From Ruminococcus flavefaciens (GTDB taxonomy: Bacteria; Bacillota; Clostridia; Oscillospirales; Ruminococcaceae), in contig DFHF01000061.1 in assembly GCA_002371825.1 (NCBI GenBank), positions 41,994 through 105,993 on the forward strand: a DNA stretch of 64,000 nucleotides. The letters are read 5' to 3'. Position 1 is the stretch's first letter; each line of letters starts with the position of its first letter. This document shows positions 16,668 through 25,309 of the stretch, one piece after another. Below the pieces are notes generated by a model. That model searched no databases. It was not told where the DNA came from and saw only the letters and a program-made list of their open reading frames with translations. A program made the translations under genes and the position numbers.

Positions 16668-17429
16668 TCACCAATCCATTGCTGCAAGCCACGCATTGAC
16701 CTGCTTTTCACGGCTTTTTTCCTCAGAGGCATTGTAGGGAGGAAGTTCCAGTTCGCCGGCAATTTTTCCGTCCTCAAGATAAAGCAGTCTGTCTGCACGG
16801 AGAGCCGCCTTAAGATCATGGGTGACCATGAGGATGCTCTGTCCCTTGCGGTTAAGCTCGGTAAGAAGATCAAGGACCTCAGTGGAGTTTCGCCTGTTTA
16901 GAGCACCTGTTGGCTCATCTGCAAAGAGAAGCTCAGGAGAGTTTATTATAGCTCTTGCTATAGCACAGCGCTGCTGTTCTCCGCCGGATACCTGTGACGG
17001 ACGGTGACCGCTTACTTCACTGAGCCCCATGCTGCTCAGGAGCTCTTCAGTACGTCTGCGGACTTCTGAGGCAGTCTTTTTCCTGTCAAGATATCCGGAT
17101 ACAGCCACGTTTTCAAAAAGAGTAAGATTGCTGACAAGATGCATCTGCTGAAAGATGAATCCGAAGTCTCTGCTTCGCAGTTCAGCCAGCCGCTTTTCAC
17201 TCTGTGAGACCAGATTCATCCCGTTGTATATCACCTTGCCTGCTGTTGCCTTGTCCATTCCGCTCAGAGCATAGAGGAGGGTGGATTTTCCGGAGCCTGA
17301 GGCTCCCATTATGACAGTGAAGCTCTTTTCTTCTATTTCCATATCGATATGGCTCAGCACATGGATCTGTTCACCGTTATGGGAAAAGCTCTTGCTGAGG
17401 TCTTCGGCCTTCATAATGAAATTCTTCAT
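16668..17429 (-). CDS. ABC transporter ATP-binding protein (MacB/LolD type)
   Basis: A 253-residue ATPase with Walker A GASGSGKST (residues 42-50), Q-loop FIFQQMHL, signature VSGGEQQRCA (147-156) and Walker B LLFADEPTG (167-175). Sequence type and the neighbouring FtsX permease place it in the MacB/LolD/BceA group. It energises the permease encoded directly downstream. GGAGT precedes the ATG, and the upstream region is shared with the divergent ECF sigma gene. Confidence 0.92.
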   Translation of the reverse strand: MKNFIMKAEDLSKSFSHNGEQIHVLSHIDMEIEEKSFTVIMGASGSGKSTLLYALSGMDKATAGKVIYNGMNLVSQSEKRLAELRSRDFGFIFQQMHLVSNLTLFENVAVSGYLDRKKTASEVRRRTEELLSSMGLSEVSGHRPSQVSGGEQQRCAIARAIINSPELLFADEPTGALNRRNSTEVLDLLTELNRKGQSILMVTHDLKAALRADRLLYLEDGKIAGELELPPYNASEEKSREKQVNAWLAAMDW

Positions 17430-17550
17430 GTCTGTTGACTCCTTTTTGAGGTTGTGTTATCATATTCATGGAAAACGCTGCAATTATCCATATTCATATT
17501 ATCATCTTTGATATTAAGAAGTATTTAAGGCAGAGCAGGCGGATATTATA

Positions 17551-17577
17551 TGTAACCTTTAGGCACTGAAACCGTAC
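17551..17577 (+). promoter_or_regulatory. Candidate ECF-type promoter of the sigma gene
   Basis: TGTAACC (17551-17557), 15 bp, CGTAC (17573-17577), about 27 bp before the sigma start codon. This fits the AAC-containing -35 and CGT-containing -10 of ECF promoters and would mean autoregulation. The intergenic stretch 17,430-17,594 shows no convincing sigma-A promoter for either direction. Confidence 0.4.
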
Positions 17578-17603
17578 TTTATTTCTGAAGGGAGGTGACA
17601 GCC

Positions 17604-18155
17604 TTGGAGGATAATGAGATAATCCAGCTGTACTGGGATCGCTCGGAGGAAGCTGTCTCTGAGACTGACAGAAAATATAAGGCTCTTTGTATGCACGTTG
17701 CAGGCAATATTCTCTCTGACCGCTCAGATTCAGAGGAGTGCCTCAATGATACCTATCTTGCCGCATGGAATGCGATACCATCTGACAGGCCTAAGTTCTT
17801 TCCGGCTTTTCTCTGCCGTATCATGCGTAATATAGCCCTGAAACGCTATGAGTACAATAGCGCTGCGAAACGCTGCCCCGAGGTGAAGCTGTCGCTGGAT
17901 GAGCTAGATGAATGTATCCCTTCGGATGAAAATGTGGAGAGGATATGTGACGCAAAAGAGCTTGGAAGGCTGATATCTGACTTTCTGAGGGAACAGTCTG
18001 AAAAGAATCGTGTGGTATTTATCCGCAGGTACTGGTATTACGATTCAGTAAGGGAGATAGCGGAAAGATACGCTTTCAGCGAAAATGCCGTGAAACAGAT
18101 ATTGTTCCGCATGAGGGAAAAGCTTAAGGATTTTCTTGCTGAGGAGGGATTGTAA
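17604..18155 (+). CDS. ECF-type RNA polymerase sigma factor
   Basis: A 183-residue sigma-70-family protein. Region 2 is seen in EECLNDTYLAAWNAIPSDRP and the following FLCRIMRNIALKRYEYN; region 4 in NRVVFIRRYWYYDSVREIA and FSENAVKQILFRMREKLKDF. With no regions 1 or 3 it is an ECF sigma. The TTG at 17604 is chosen because GGAGGTGA (17591-17598) lies 5 bp before it; a GTG at 17595 lies inside that site. The next gene starts 1 bp after the stop and is probably its anti-sigma partner. It may switch on the divergent ABC exporter. Confidence 0.88.
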   Translation: MEDNEIIQLYWDRSEEAVSETDRKYKALCMHVAGNILSDRSDSEECLNDTYLAAWNAIPSDRPKFFPAFLCRIMRNIALKRYEYNSAAKRCPEVKLSLDELDECIPSDENVERICDAKELGRLISDFLREQSEKNRVVFIRRYWYYDSVREIAERYAFSENAVKQILFRMREKLKDFLAEEGL

Positions 18156-18156
18156 A

Positions 18157-19056
18157 ATGAAAAAGGATACGCTTAAAGACGGTATAGGCTTCATCGATGA
18201 TGATCTAATTTATGAGGCGGAGAAGGCCGCAGGACTTAGTTACCGGGCTAAGATCAGGATAATACGGCTGCTTTTCATAGGAGCTGCGGCGGCTGTGATG
18301 ATAACTACTGCTGTTCTGCTCCATGCAGGCTGGAACAGAAAAAGCTCCGGAGACGGGGGAGAGAATACTGTCCCTGCACCGGAAAGTGCCTCAGATGAAA
18401 GCGGTGTTCTTCCCGATGAAGGCCAGCAATTTACTGTGATCGCTTCTGACATAGCCGGAGAGCCTGTGACGGTAACAGCCATTACATCAGCAGCAAGTGC
18501 TCCGGAGGTAACAACTGTATCAGCAAAGCAGGGATCACTGGCAGAAACAAGCTATGTACCGGCTGAAGAGGAAACTACTGTTACACGGAGTTATGCGATC
18601 GATGGCGGGAATAATGATCCCGATGAATTTACCTTTGACAAGGACGGCCTGTTCAAGGTGCCTGAGAATTATTCCTATGCAGGCGATCCGGATGTTGTCT
18701 GTGTCAAGTACAGCAATAGTTATCTCCGGGAAAGGTACGGACTGTGGATAAACTGCGATACTGCCCAGTCTGACAGGGATCTGGATATGGTCAGCGGCTT
18801 TGAGCTCTCGGATATATACGAGGAGATAGGATTTGAGGGTGGCGGCTTCCTGCTCAGGGTATATTATCGTGACGGTACCTTTATGGAGTATGAGCTGTAT
18901 GAATATGGACTTGTTGATATAACCGACCGCAGCGGAAACAAACGCCGCTGGAAGGACCTTTCCGGAAATTCATACCAGCTGCTCCTGCAATTGCAGTCCG
19001 ATCAGCTTTCTGTTGATGATAAGATAAGCATGGTGACAGATGAGATGTACGACTGA
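18157..19056 (+). CDS. Membrane-anchored protein, candidate anti-sigma factor
   Basis: A 299-residue protein with a short cytoplasmic N-terminus (about 28 residues), one membrane helix (about 29-51, RLLFIGAAAAVMITTAVLL), a Ser/Thr/Glu-rich linker (about 55-155) and a folded outside domain of unknown type. Position directly after an ECF sigma gene, with GAGGAGG before the ATG at 18157, supports a role as its anti-sigma or sensor. No zinc-binding HxxxCxxC motif is seen. The function is inferred from context. Confidence 0.6.
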   Translation: MKKDTLKDGIGFIDDDLIYEAEKAAGLSYRAKIRIIRLLFIGAAAAVMITTAVLLHAGWNRKSSGDGGENTVPAPESASDESGVLPDEGQQFTVIASDIAGEPVTVTAITSAASAPEVTTVSAKQGSLAETSYVPAEEETTVTRSYAIDGGNNDPDEFTFDKDGLFKVPENYSYAGDPDVVCVKYSNSYLRERYGLWINCDTAQSDRDLDMVSGFELSDIYEEIGFEGGGFLLRVYYRDGTFMEYELYEYGLVDITDRSGNKRRWKDLSGNSYQLLLQLQSDQLSVDDKISMVTDEMYD

Positions 19057-19067
19057 TATATCCGCTG

Positions 19068-19096
19068 AAAGCTCCCTTACTGGGAGCTTTTTTATA
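19068..19096 (+). terminator. Terminator of the sigma/anti-sigma operon
   Basis: AAAGCTCCC (19068-19076) pairs with GGGAGCTTT (19082-19090), followed by TTTATA. Confidence 0.85.
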
Positions 19097-19157
19097 AAAA
19101 GCAGGGAGGCCGACTGCGGCCTCCCGAATCTGAGAGAGGTCATTCTGTGGCCTCTCT
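19096..19157 (-). terminator. Terminator of the minus-strand gene block
   Basis: On the minus strand AGAGAGG/CCTCTCT (19133-19157) is followed by GGGAGGCCG-CAGT-CGGCCTCCC (19104-19125) and then TGCTTTTTATA. The second hairpin is a strong intrinsic terminator that ends the long block from citrate synthase or recA down to the DtxR-like gene. Confidence 0.8.
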
Positions 19158-19159
19158 TA

Positions 19160-19543
19160 TTATGTGCGCTTTTTAAGAGTCCTTCTGACCAGTCCCTTAA
19201 GTCTTTCACAGGTATCATGTGGGAAATCCGTGATGAATCTTATAGCCTGCTCATGTGCTTCTGCTTCGGGAAGCTTAAGGAATTTGTGGAAGAAGGTATA
19301 GACCTCCTTGAATGATGAGAATATCTCATTGACAGCCTTTTCTCCCTCAGGGGTCAGTACAACGCTGTTGCAGAAATCCTCATATACAAGACCGGAGTTT
19401 GCAAGGCAGCGCAGCATTTTGCTTACACTGGGTCTTGATACTCCAAGATGTTTGGATATGTTTACGCAGCGGACATACTCATCAATGTCCGTAAGCTCTT
19501 TTATTGCGACGAGATATTTTATCTGTCCGGCACAATGCTTCAT
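19160..19543 (-). CDS. DtxR/MntR-fold transcriptional regulator lacking metal ligands
   Basis: A 127-residue protein with a winged helix-turn-helix (VNISKHLGVSRPSVSKMLRCL, about residues 27-47) and a dimerisation tail, closest in layout to short DtxR/MntR repressors without an SH3 domain. The metal ligands of MntR (Asp8, Glu11, His77, Glu99, Glu102, His103) seem replaced: the N-terminal helix reads IKYLVAI, the middle helix SFKEVYTFF and the last EQAIRFIT. It may sense something other than Mn/Fe, or be a MarR/Rrf2-like protein. It follows pgsA by 25 bp. Confidence 0.65.
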   Translation of the reverse strand: MKHCAGQIKYLVAIKELTDIDEYVRCVNISKHLGVSRPSVSKMLRCLANSGLVYEDFCNSVVLTPEGEKAVNEIFSSFKEVYTFFHKFLKLPEAEAHEQAIRFITDFPHDTCERLKGLVRRTLKKRT

Positions 19544-19568
19544 TTTTTCCTCCTTTGCGGAAATGGGG

Positions 19569-20153
19569 TTATTTGTCTGAATCGATCAGATGCCAGTATC
19601 CCTTGAGGTAAACTGCTCCTGAGATAACTGTGAGGACTGTTGATATCCATATGAGCACCGGTACTGCAATATCATTTACAATATCCTGTACCTTGCAGGG
19701 AATACCAAAGCTGAAGTCATGGCAGAGGCTTATCCAGAAGAGGATGCCAACAATTGTCACCATTGTGAATGCGGTCTTCAGCTTGCCCCATATGCCGGCA
19801 GCTACTACTACTCCGCTGTTTGCTGCAAGGAGTCTGAGGCCGGATACCATGAATTCTCTTGCAGTTATGATTATCAGCGGTATGGCTCCCATATTTACTT
19901 CTTTAAGCTCAACGAAAACTGTAAGTGCAGCTATTACCAGTACCTTGTCAGCAAGCGGATCGAGGAATTTTCCGAAGTTTGTTACCAGATTGCGCTTTCT
20001 TGCTATCTTTCCGTCAAGGGCATCTGTTATGGATGCTGCGGCAAATATCACCAGTGCAATGAGGAAGTGGAAAGGTATCCTCAGGTAGATAAAGAGCAGA
20101 AAAAATGGGATGAGAAATACTCTGAGAAGAGTAAGCTTATTTGGTAGATTCAT
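19569..20153 (-). CDS. pgsA: CDP-diacylglycerol--glycerol-3-phosphate 3-phosphatidyltransferase
   Basis: A 194-residue CDP-alcohol phosphatidyltransferase with four or five membrane helices. The motif DG-x2-AR-x8-G-x3-D-x3-D is intact in DALDGKIARKRN followed by GKFLDPLADK. It makes phosphatidylglycerol phosphate, the first step to phosphatidylglycerol and cardiolipin, in the cytoplasmic membrane. Its ATG overlaps the rimO stop by 4 bp, a common rimO-pgsA coupling in Clostridia. Confidence 0.93.
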   Translation of the reverse strand: MNLPNKLTLLRVFLIPFFLLFIYLRIPFHFLIALVIFAAASITDALDGKIARKRNLVTNFGKFLDPLADKVLVIAALTVFVELKEVNMGAIPLIIITAREFMVSGLRLLAANSGVVVAAGIWGKLKTAFTMVTIVGILFWISLCHDFSFGIPCKVQDIVNDIAVPVLIWISTVLTVISGAVYLKGYWHLIDSDK

Positions 20154-21481
20154 TCTGGTATCACCTCTCCTATCAAGTCATAATCAAGGGTATCTGTTAT
20201 CCTGATCTTTACATATTGTCCTATTTCAAGAGGACATTCAGATGTGAAGAATACTTTGCCGTCAATATCAGGTGCGTCAAGGACTGTTCTGCCGAACCAG
20301 CATTCGCCGAATTTATCGAAGCCCTCTACTACTGCCTCAAATTCCTTGTCCATGAGCTTTTCGTTATTTTCAGCGCTTATGAGCATCTGCTGTTCCATTA
20401 TTATATCAGCTCTGTGGGCAGCAGTCTCTTCGTCTATCTGATCCGGGAAGTTATAGGACTTTGTGCCCTCCTCACGGGAGTACGCAAAGCAGCCCAGTCT
20501 GTCAAATCTTACACGGCCGATGAACTCTGCAAGCTCATTGAACTGCTCCTCGGTCTCGCCGGGGAAGCCTGTGATAAGAGTTGTTCTGAGGATAACTCCG
20601 GGCACTTTTTCACGGATATGAGCAAACAGTGCTTCAAGCTGCTCAGTATCGCCCCAGCGGTTCATGCGGCTGAGGATATCGCCGCTGCAGTGCTGTATCG
20701 GTATCTCCAGATACTTTACCAACTTATCCTCGGAAGCGATAGTTTCAAGCAATTCATCAGTTATACGCTCAGGATAGCAGTAGAGAGTGCGTATCCATTT
20801 AAGACCTTCTATCATGCATAGTCTGCGGAGAAGCTCCGGAAGCTTTGATTCACCGTACAGGTCCTCTCCGTAGCGGGAGGTATCCTGTGCAATGACTACA
20901 AGCTCTGTAACGCCGTTGGCTGCAAGGAACTCAGCTTCCTTTATCACATCTTCCATAGGTACACTGCGGAATTTTCCTCTTATCATGGGGATAGCGCAGT
21001 AGGTACAGCAGTTGCTGCAGCCCTCAGCCACCTTCAGGTATGTGAAGAAGGGGAGAGTGGAGATTATACGGTCTCCTGTAAGCTCAGCATCAAGCTTAGG
21101 AGCGAAGCTGATGTATTTCTCTCCGGCAAGAACATGGTCGAGGACATCGACGATATCCTTATTATTGCCTATTCCTATGACCGCATCGGCCTCCGGGAAC
21201 AGTTCAGCAGTTTCTTCCTTGTATCTCTCGACCAGGCAGCCTGTTATGATAATTTTCTTGAGTGTTCCCTCTTCTTTAAGCTTGCCGAGCTCGAGAATAG
21301 TCTCGATAGCCTCTTCCTTTGCGGACTTTATGAATCCGCAGGTGTTTACTACAGCCACATCAGCAAGACCCGGTTCAGTAACCAGCTGATAGCCTCTGCT
21401 CTTAAGTTTAAATAACATTCTTTCGGAATCCACCAGGTTCTTTGAGCAGCCCAGGGATACCATTCCAACCTTGATCGGCAT
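20150..21481 (-). CDS. rimO: Ribosomal protein S12 methylthiotransferase RimO
   Basis: A 443-residue radical SAM methylthiotransferase. N-terminal cluster cysteines are at residues 12, 48 and 82 (SLGCSKN, NTCGF, TGCL); the radical SAM motif CX3CX2C is C155, C159, C162; a TRAM domain ends the protein. RimO thiomethylates an Asp of S12. The start at 21481 is preferred because GGAGG (21490-21494) is 8 bp upstream; an ATG at 21496 in frame would contain that site and touch the recX stop. Confidence 0.94.
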   Translation of the reverse strand: MPIKVGMVSLGCSKNLVDSERMLFKLKSRGYQLVTEPGLADVAVVNTCGFIKSAKEEAIETILELGKLKEEGTLKKIIITGCLVERYKEETAELFPEADAVIGIGNNKDIVDVLDHVLAGEKYISFAPKLDAELTGDRIISTLPFFTYLKVAEGCSNCCTYCAIPMIRGKFRSVPMEDVIKEAEFLAANGVTELVVIAQDTSRYGEDLYGESKLPELLRRLCMIEGLKWIRTLYCYPERITDELLETIASEDKLVKYLEIPIQHCSGDILSRMNRWGDTEQLEALFAHIREKVPGVILRTTLITGFPGETEEQFNELAEFIGRVRFDRLGCFAYSREEGTKSYNFPDQIDEETAAHRADIIMEQQMLISAENNEKLMDKEFEAVVEGFDKFGECWFGRTVLDAPDIDGKVFFTSECPLEIGQYVKIRITDTLDYDLIGEVIPE

Positions 21482-21495
21482 TTGCCGTTCCTCCA

Positions 21496-22122
21496 TTATT
21501 CATTCATATTCTCAAAATATTCTCTTACGGTACGGTTTATCTCGTCAAAGCTGTAGCCGTATCTCACAAGAGCGCTTTTAACTTTTTCAATATTCTTTCT
21601 GTCAGACATATCCGTAAGATATCTGCTGTATTTCTTCTCAATGAGTTCCATAAGGTTTTCGCTGAATATCTCATCATATTCCTCAAGAGCGTCCTCAGCA
21701 GTAAATCTGTCTATTCCCTTCATGGTAAGTTCACGGAGGGCTCTGCGGCGGCCGAATCTCTTTGATATCACCAGTTTCCTGGCCATATTTCCGGCATACC
21801 GCACATCGTCTATCAATCCTGCACCGTTTAGCTTTTCCAGTACAGCGCCGCACAGCTTTTCACTCTTGTAGGTATCTATCAGCTTATCGTACATCTCCTT
21901 TGCGGAGTAGTCACGGTAATCCAGAAGATAGAGCGCCCGCTGATAGGCTCTGCGGAAATTGGAAGCATAGATTATCTTTCTGAGTTCATCACGCTCCAAC
22001 ACCATGCCTGTGCGGAGGCCGAAATCTGCGATAATATCCGAGTGAAGGTAAATTTTCCTCTCGTAGTCCAGCTCTGCCTCAAAGGTAGAGCCTTTGTATC
22101 TCTGAAGAGCGGTTATCTCCAT
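21496..22122 (-). CDS. recX: Regulatory protein RecX
   Basis: A 208-residue RecX family protein made of three-helix repeats: YQRALYLLDYRDYSAKEMYD, LIDDVRYAGNMARKLV and KVKSALVRYGYSFDEIN. RecX binds RecA filaments and limits their growth. The start overlaps the recA stop by one base (TAATG), so the two are translated together. Confidence 0.92.
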   Translation of the reverse strand: MEITALQRYKGSTFEAELDYERKIYLHSDIIADFGLRTGMVLERDELRKIIYASNFRRAYQRALYLLDYRDYSAKEMYDKLIDTYKSEKLCGAVLEKLNGAGLIDDVRYAGNMARKLVISKRFGRRRALRELTMKGIDRFTAEDALEEYDEIFSENLMELIEKKYSRYLTDMSDRKNIEKVKSALVRYGYSFDEINRTVREYFENMNE

Positions 22123-23312
22123 TATTCCTCAGCAGGAGTGAACTCCTCGAAGTCCTCGTCGATATCCGCAAGTATGTCATCTGATGAAGGCTTTGTCCGG
22201 ATATCCTCTGAGCTGCTATCGGTCTCCTCAGAGCCGGATTTCTTTTCCTTCTTGTCAGGCTTTGCAGCGGAATTATTGAGCTCATCCTTGCGGGCGAGTA
22301 TCTGCTCCTCTATCTCCTTCATAAGAGCTTCATCGTTCTTCAGGAGCTCCTTGACATTATCACGGCCCTGTCCCAGCTTCTGGTCCTTATAGCTGAACCA
22401 TGAACCGCCCTTCTTGATGATATCAAGTTCAACAGCAAGGTCAAGCACCTCACCTGTACGGGAGATACCCTGTCCGTACATCATATCGAAATGACACTCC
22501 TTGAAAGGCGGAGCAACCTTGTTCTTTACTATCTTACACTTTGTTTCAGCACCGATTATCTCATTGCCGGATTTTATGACCTCGCCCTTTCTTACCTCGA
22601 TACGGACAGAGGCATAGAATTTCAGGGCACGGCCTCCGGGAGTTGTCTCCGGATTTCCGTACATAACTCCTATCTTTTCACGGACCTGATTGATGAAGAT
22701 GGCAACGCAGTTGGACTTGGAGATAGCTGCTGTGAGCTTTCTCATAGCCTGGGACATAAGTCTTGCAAGCTGTCCTACATGGAGGTCGCCCATTTCACCG
22801 TCTATCTCAGCACGGGTAGTCATAGCGGCTATGGAGTCGAGTACGATAACGTCGATAGCACCTGAGCGGATAAGAGCCTCAGCAATTTCAAGGGCCTGTT
22901 CACCGCTGTCAGGCTGTGATACCAGAAGGTTGTCGATATTTACTCCGAGAGCCTGAGCGTATACAGGGTCAAGAGCGTGTTCAACGTCGATAAATGCGAC
23001 TTCACCGTCCATTTTCTGAGCCTGGGCAAGTATGGAAAGTGCAACTGTTGTCTTACCGGAGCTCTCAGGACCGTATATCTCAACGATACGTCCTCTCGGC
23101 ACACCGCCTATACCCAGCGCCATATCAAGAGTCATGGAGCCTGTGGGGATAGCGTCAACATTGAGGGTCTTTGTCTGACCGAGACGCATTACTGCGCCTG
23201 CGCCGTACTTCTTTTCTATCTGCTTAAGGGCGCCGTCAAGAGCAGTCTTTTTGTCCTCCTTTGTGGACGCACGGACAACTGATGCTTTTTTTGCAAGTTC
23301 TTTTTTGGCCAT
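22122..23312 (-). CDS. recA: Recombinase RecA
   Basis: A 396-residue RecA with Walker A GPESSGKT, the core YGPESSGKTTVALSILAQ, Walker B VIVLDSIAAM, and the conserved GGRALKFYASVR. It forms filaments on single-stranded DNA for strand exchange and SOS signalling. The C-terminal tail (about residues 340-396) is longer and very acidic (GSEETDSSSEDI), a region that modulates RecA activity. No SOS box is obvious upstream; it sits 2 bp after prmC in a run of coupled genes. Confidence 0.97.
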   Translation of the reverse strand: MAKKELAKKASVVRASTKEDKKTALDGALKQIEKKYGAGAVMRLGQTKTLNVDAIPTGSMTLDMALGIGGVPRGRIVEIYGPESSGKTTVALSILAQAQKMDGEVAFIDVEHALDPVYAQALGVNIDNLLVSQPDSGEQALEIAEALIRSGAIDVIVLDSIAAMTTRAEIDGEMGDLHVGQLARLMSQAMRKLTAAISKSNCVAIFINQVREKIGVMYGNPETTPGGRALKFYASVRIEVRKGEVIKSGNEIIGAETKCKIVKNKVAPPFKECHFDMMYGQGISRTGEVLDLAVELDIIKKGGSWFSYKDQKLGQGRDNVKELLKNDEALMKEIEEQILARKDELNNSAAKPDKKEKKSGSEETDSSSEDIRTKPSSDDILADIDEDFEEFTPAEE

Positions 23313-23314
23313 TG

Positions 23315-24223
23315 TTATTCCTCCGTATTATTTCTGTGCAGTTCCGAATTGTCGGAGTACCTGATAATGGTATCTCCTGTTTTTATAGCTGCGGCAGTTC
23401 TTATGATGCCTCCGCCGTCTCTGCGGAGAGCTATGCTGCCGAATGAATATTTCTTAAGTATCTGACTTACCGCTTCATGCTGTCCGTCACCGAACTCAAA
23501 GGCGAGATATCCGCCTTTTTTAAGGGAATCTCTCCAGAGCTCTGTAATGGCACGGTAGAAGCCGAGTCCATCGTCTCCGCCGAACAGAGCGACTGCCGGC
23601 TCATAGGTGACCTCGGTTTGCAGGGAGCGCATTTCATCTGCGGTAAGGTATGGCGGATTGCTGACGATAATGTCAAGTCCGGAGAGCTGCTGCTGAGTTT
23701 CTTTTTTCAGCACGTCACCGGCAATTATATTTATATCCGCTTTGTTGAGCCGGACGTTTTCTCTAAGGTAACTGAGAGCCTTTTCCGACACCTCAACTGC
23801 TGTGACTTCTGCTTCGGGGAGCTGTTTTTTCAGTGCTATGGCGATACATCCGCTGCCGCTGCACAGGTCAGCAATCTTAGGAGCTCTCAAGCCGTTTTCA
23901 CGGCATATGTCCAGTACCTGTTCAACGAGCGTCTCAGTGTCCGGGCGGGGGATGAGGACTCCCTCTCCCACTTTTATGGGGTATCCGAAAAATTCCCATT
24001 GCCCGAGAAGATACTGGAGCGGTCTGTTCTGACTGCGGAGCTCTGTGAGCTGACGGATATGTTTTTCAATATCCTCCGGGACAGCCTCCTGCGGCAGAAA
24101 AAGCGGATTCTGGTCGCTGAGCATATCCTGGAATATGCAAAGTGTGTCAAAACGTGCTGTATCTATGCCGGCGCTGCTAAGTATGCCCATGCACTCATCA
24201 AAGAGCTCTTTCCGGCTTACCAC
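23315..24223 (-). CDS. prmC: Release factor glutamine methyltransferase PrmC
   Basis: A 302-residue class I methyltransferase with PRPDTE (residues 92-97), the SAM-binding DLCSGSGCIAIA (119-130) and catalytic NPPY (189-192). PrmC methylates the Gln of the GGQ motif in release factors 1 and 2. It is often next to prfA; here it overlaps the end of a DUF1385 gene, which is a frequent arrangement in Clostridia. Confidence 0.94.
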   Translation of the reverse strand: MVSRKELFDECMGILSSAGIDTARFDTLCIFQDMLSDQNPLFLPQEAVPEDIEKHIRQLTELRSQNRPLQYLLGQWEFFGYPIKVGEGVLIPRPDTETLVEQVLDICRENGLRAPKIADLCSGSGCIAIALKKQLPEAEVTAVEVSEKALSYLRENVRLNKADINIIAGDVLKKETQQQLSGLDIIVSNPPYLTADEMRSLQTEVTYEPAVALFGGDDGLGFYRAITELWRDSLKKGGYLAFEFGDGQHEAVSQILKKYSFGSIALRRDGGGIIRTAAAIKTGDTIIRYSDNSELHRNNTEE

Positions 24224-25242
24224 TTGTCCTCCTCCTTATCCTTGGGGATACAGGGAGTAAGAGCAGCAATTGCTATCTCTATCATGCTGTCGTCAGGTTC
24301 CTTGGTAGTTATCCTCTGCATGGCAAGTCCGGGAGCAGAGAGTATCCTTGTGAAGAAATTGTCCTTATTACCGGCAAGTCTGATGCACTCATAGGATATT
24401 CCGACCACCAGGGGAAGGAGTATCAGGGAGGCAGCTATTCTCTGCCAAGTAACGGTGAAGGGCACGAAGCACATAACGAAAATGCTGACAAGAAGAACTA
24501 TGAATATGAAGCTTGTTCCGCAGCGCTTATGGAAGCGTGTCTGTTTGCGGATGTTTTCCACTGTCAGCGGGAGCTCTGCTTCGTGGCAGGCAATGGTCTT
24601 ATGCTCGGCACCGTGGTACATATACTGCCGCTTTATATCCTTCATAAGGCTGACCAGAGCCATGTATGCTACGAATATAGCTATCTTTACTACTCCCTCT
24701 ACCACAGAGCGGAGTATTCTTTTCTTTTTTATGCCCGGGATGAATGCTACTGCCCATTTAGGCAGGAAAACGAAAAGTCCTATAGCCATAGCAACACCCA
24801 CAACTATTCCCAGATACATGAATATATCATATCCTGAGCCTTCTTTTTCCTTTTTGCCGCTTTTGGGAGTGTCGGTCTGAGCGATAGCCTCCTCAAGGGA
24901 GATACCCTCTTTTTCGGCTTTTTCTCTGGCTTCTTCCTCTTTGGCCTTTTTTTCTTCGTAGGCCATCTGCTTGTCAGCGGACTTCATCATGTACTTATAA
25001 CCCTTGACAAGGGATGTAACAAAGCTTGCACAGCCTCTTACAAGAGGAGTCTTTCTGTACCATGGGGCATTTTTTCCGTTATTTTCGTCCCATGTTTCTA
25101 TGTCGATAGTTCCGTCAGGAAGACGGCAGGCCATTGCGCCGGTATTAGGTCCAAGCATCATTATGCCCTCGATAAGGGCCTGACCGCCGATCTTTGATTT
25201 GAATTTTTCACAGCACTGTGGGTCTTGATTCTTGTTACTCAT
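24217..25242 (-). CDS. DUF1385 membrane protein (YqhQ-like)
   Basis: A 341-residue protein that begins with the family signature KIGGQALIEGIMMLGP, has a charged coiled-coil insert (about residues 100-150) and four to five membrane helices, with the conserved HGAEHKTIACHEAELP and RFHKRCGTSFIFIV segments between them. The His- and Cys-containing segments suggest metal binding, but the biochemical role is unknown. It overlaps prmC by 7 bp. Confidence 0.88.
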   Translation of the reverse strand: MSNKNQDPQCCEKFKSKIGGQALIEGIMMLGPNTGAMACRLPDGTIDIETWDENNGKNAPWYRKTPLVRGCASFVTSLVKGYKYMMKSADKQMAYEEKKAKEEEAREKAEKEGISLEEAIAQTDTPKSGKKEKEGSGYDIFMYLGIVVGVAMAIGLFVFLPKWAVAFIPGIKKKRILRSVVEGVVKIAIFVAYMALVSLMKDIKRQYMYHGAEHKTIACHEAELPLTVENIRKQTRFHKRCGTSFIFIVLLVSIFVMCFVPFTVTWQRIAASLILLPLVVGISYECIRLAGNKDNFFTRILSAPGLAMQRITTKEPDDSMIEIAIAALTPCIPKDKEEDKW

Positions 25243-25309
25243 TCTATTCTCCTGTATATGATCTTTGCTATCGGTAATACAGCGGTCACCTATGCGGAGA
25301 CCGCCATTA

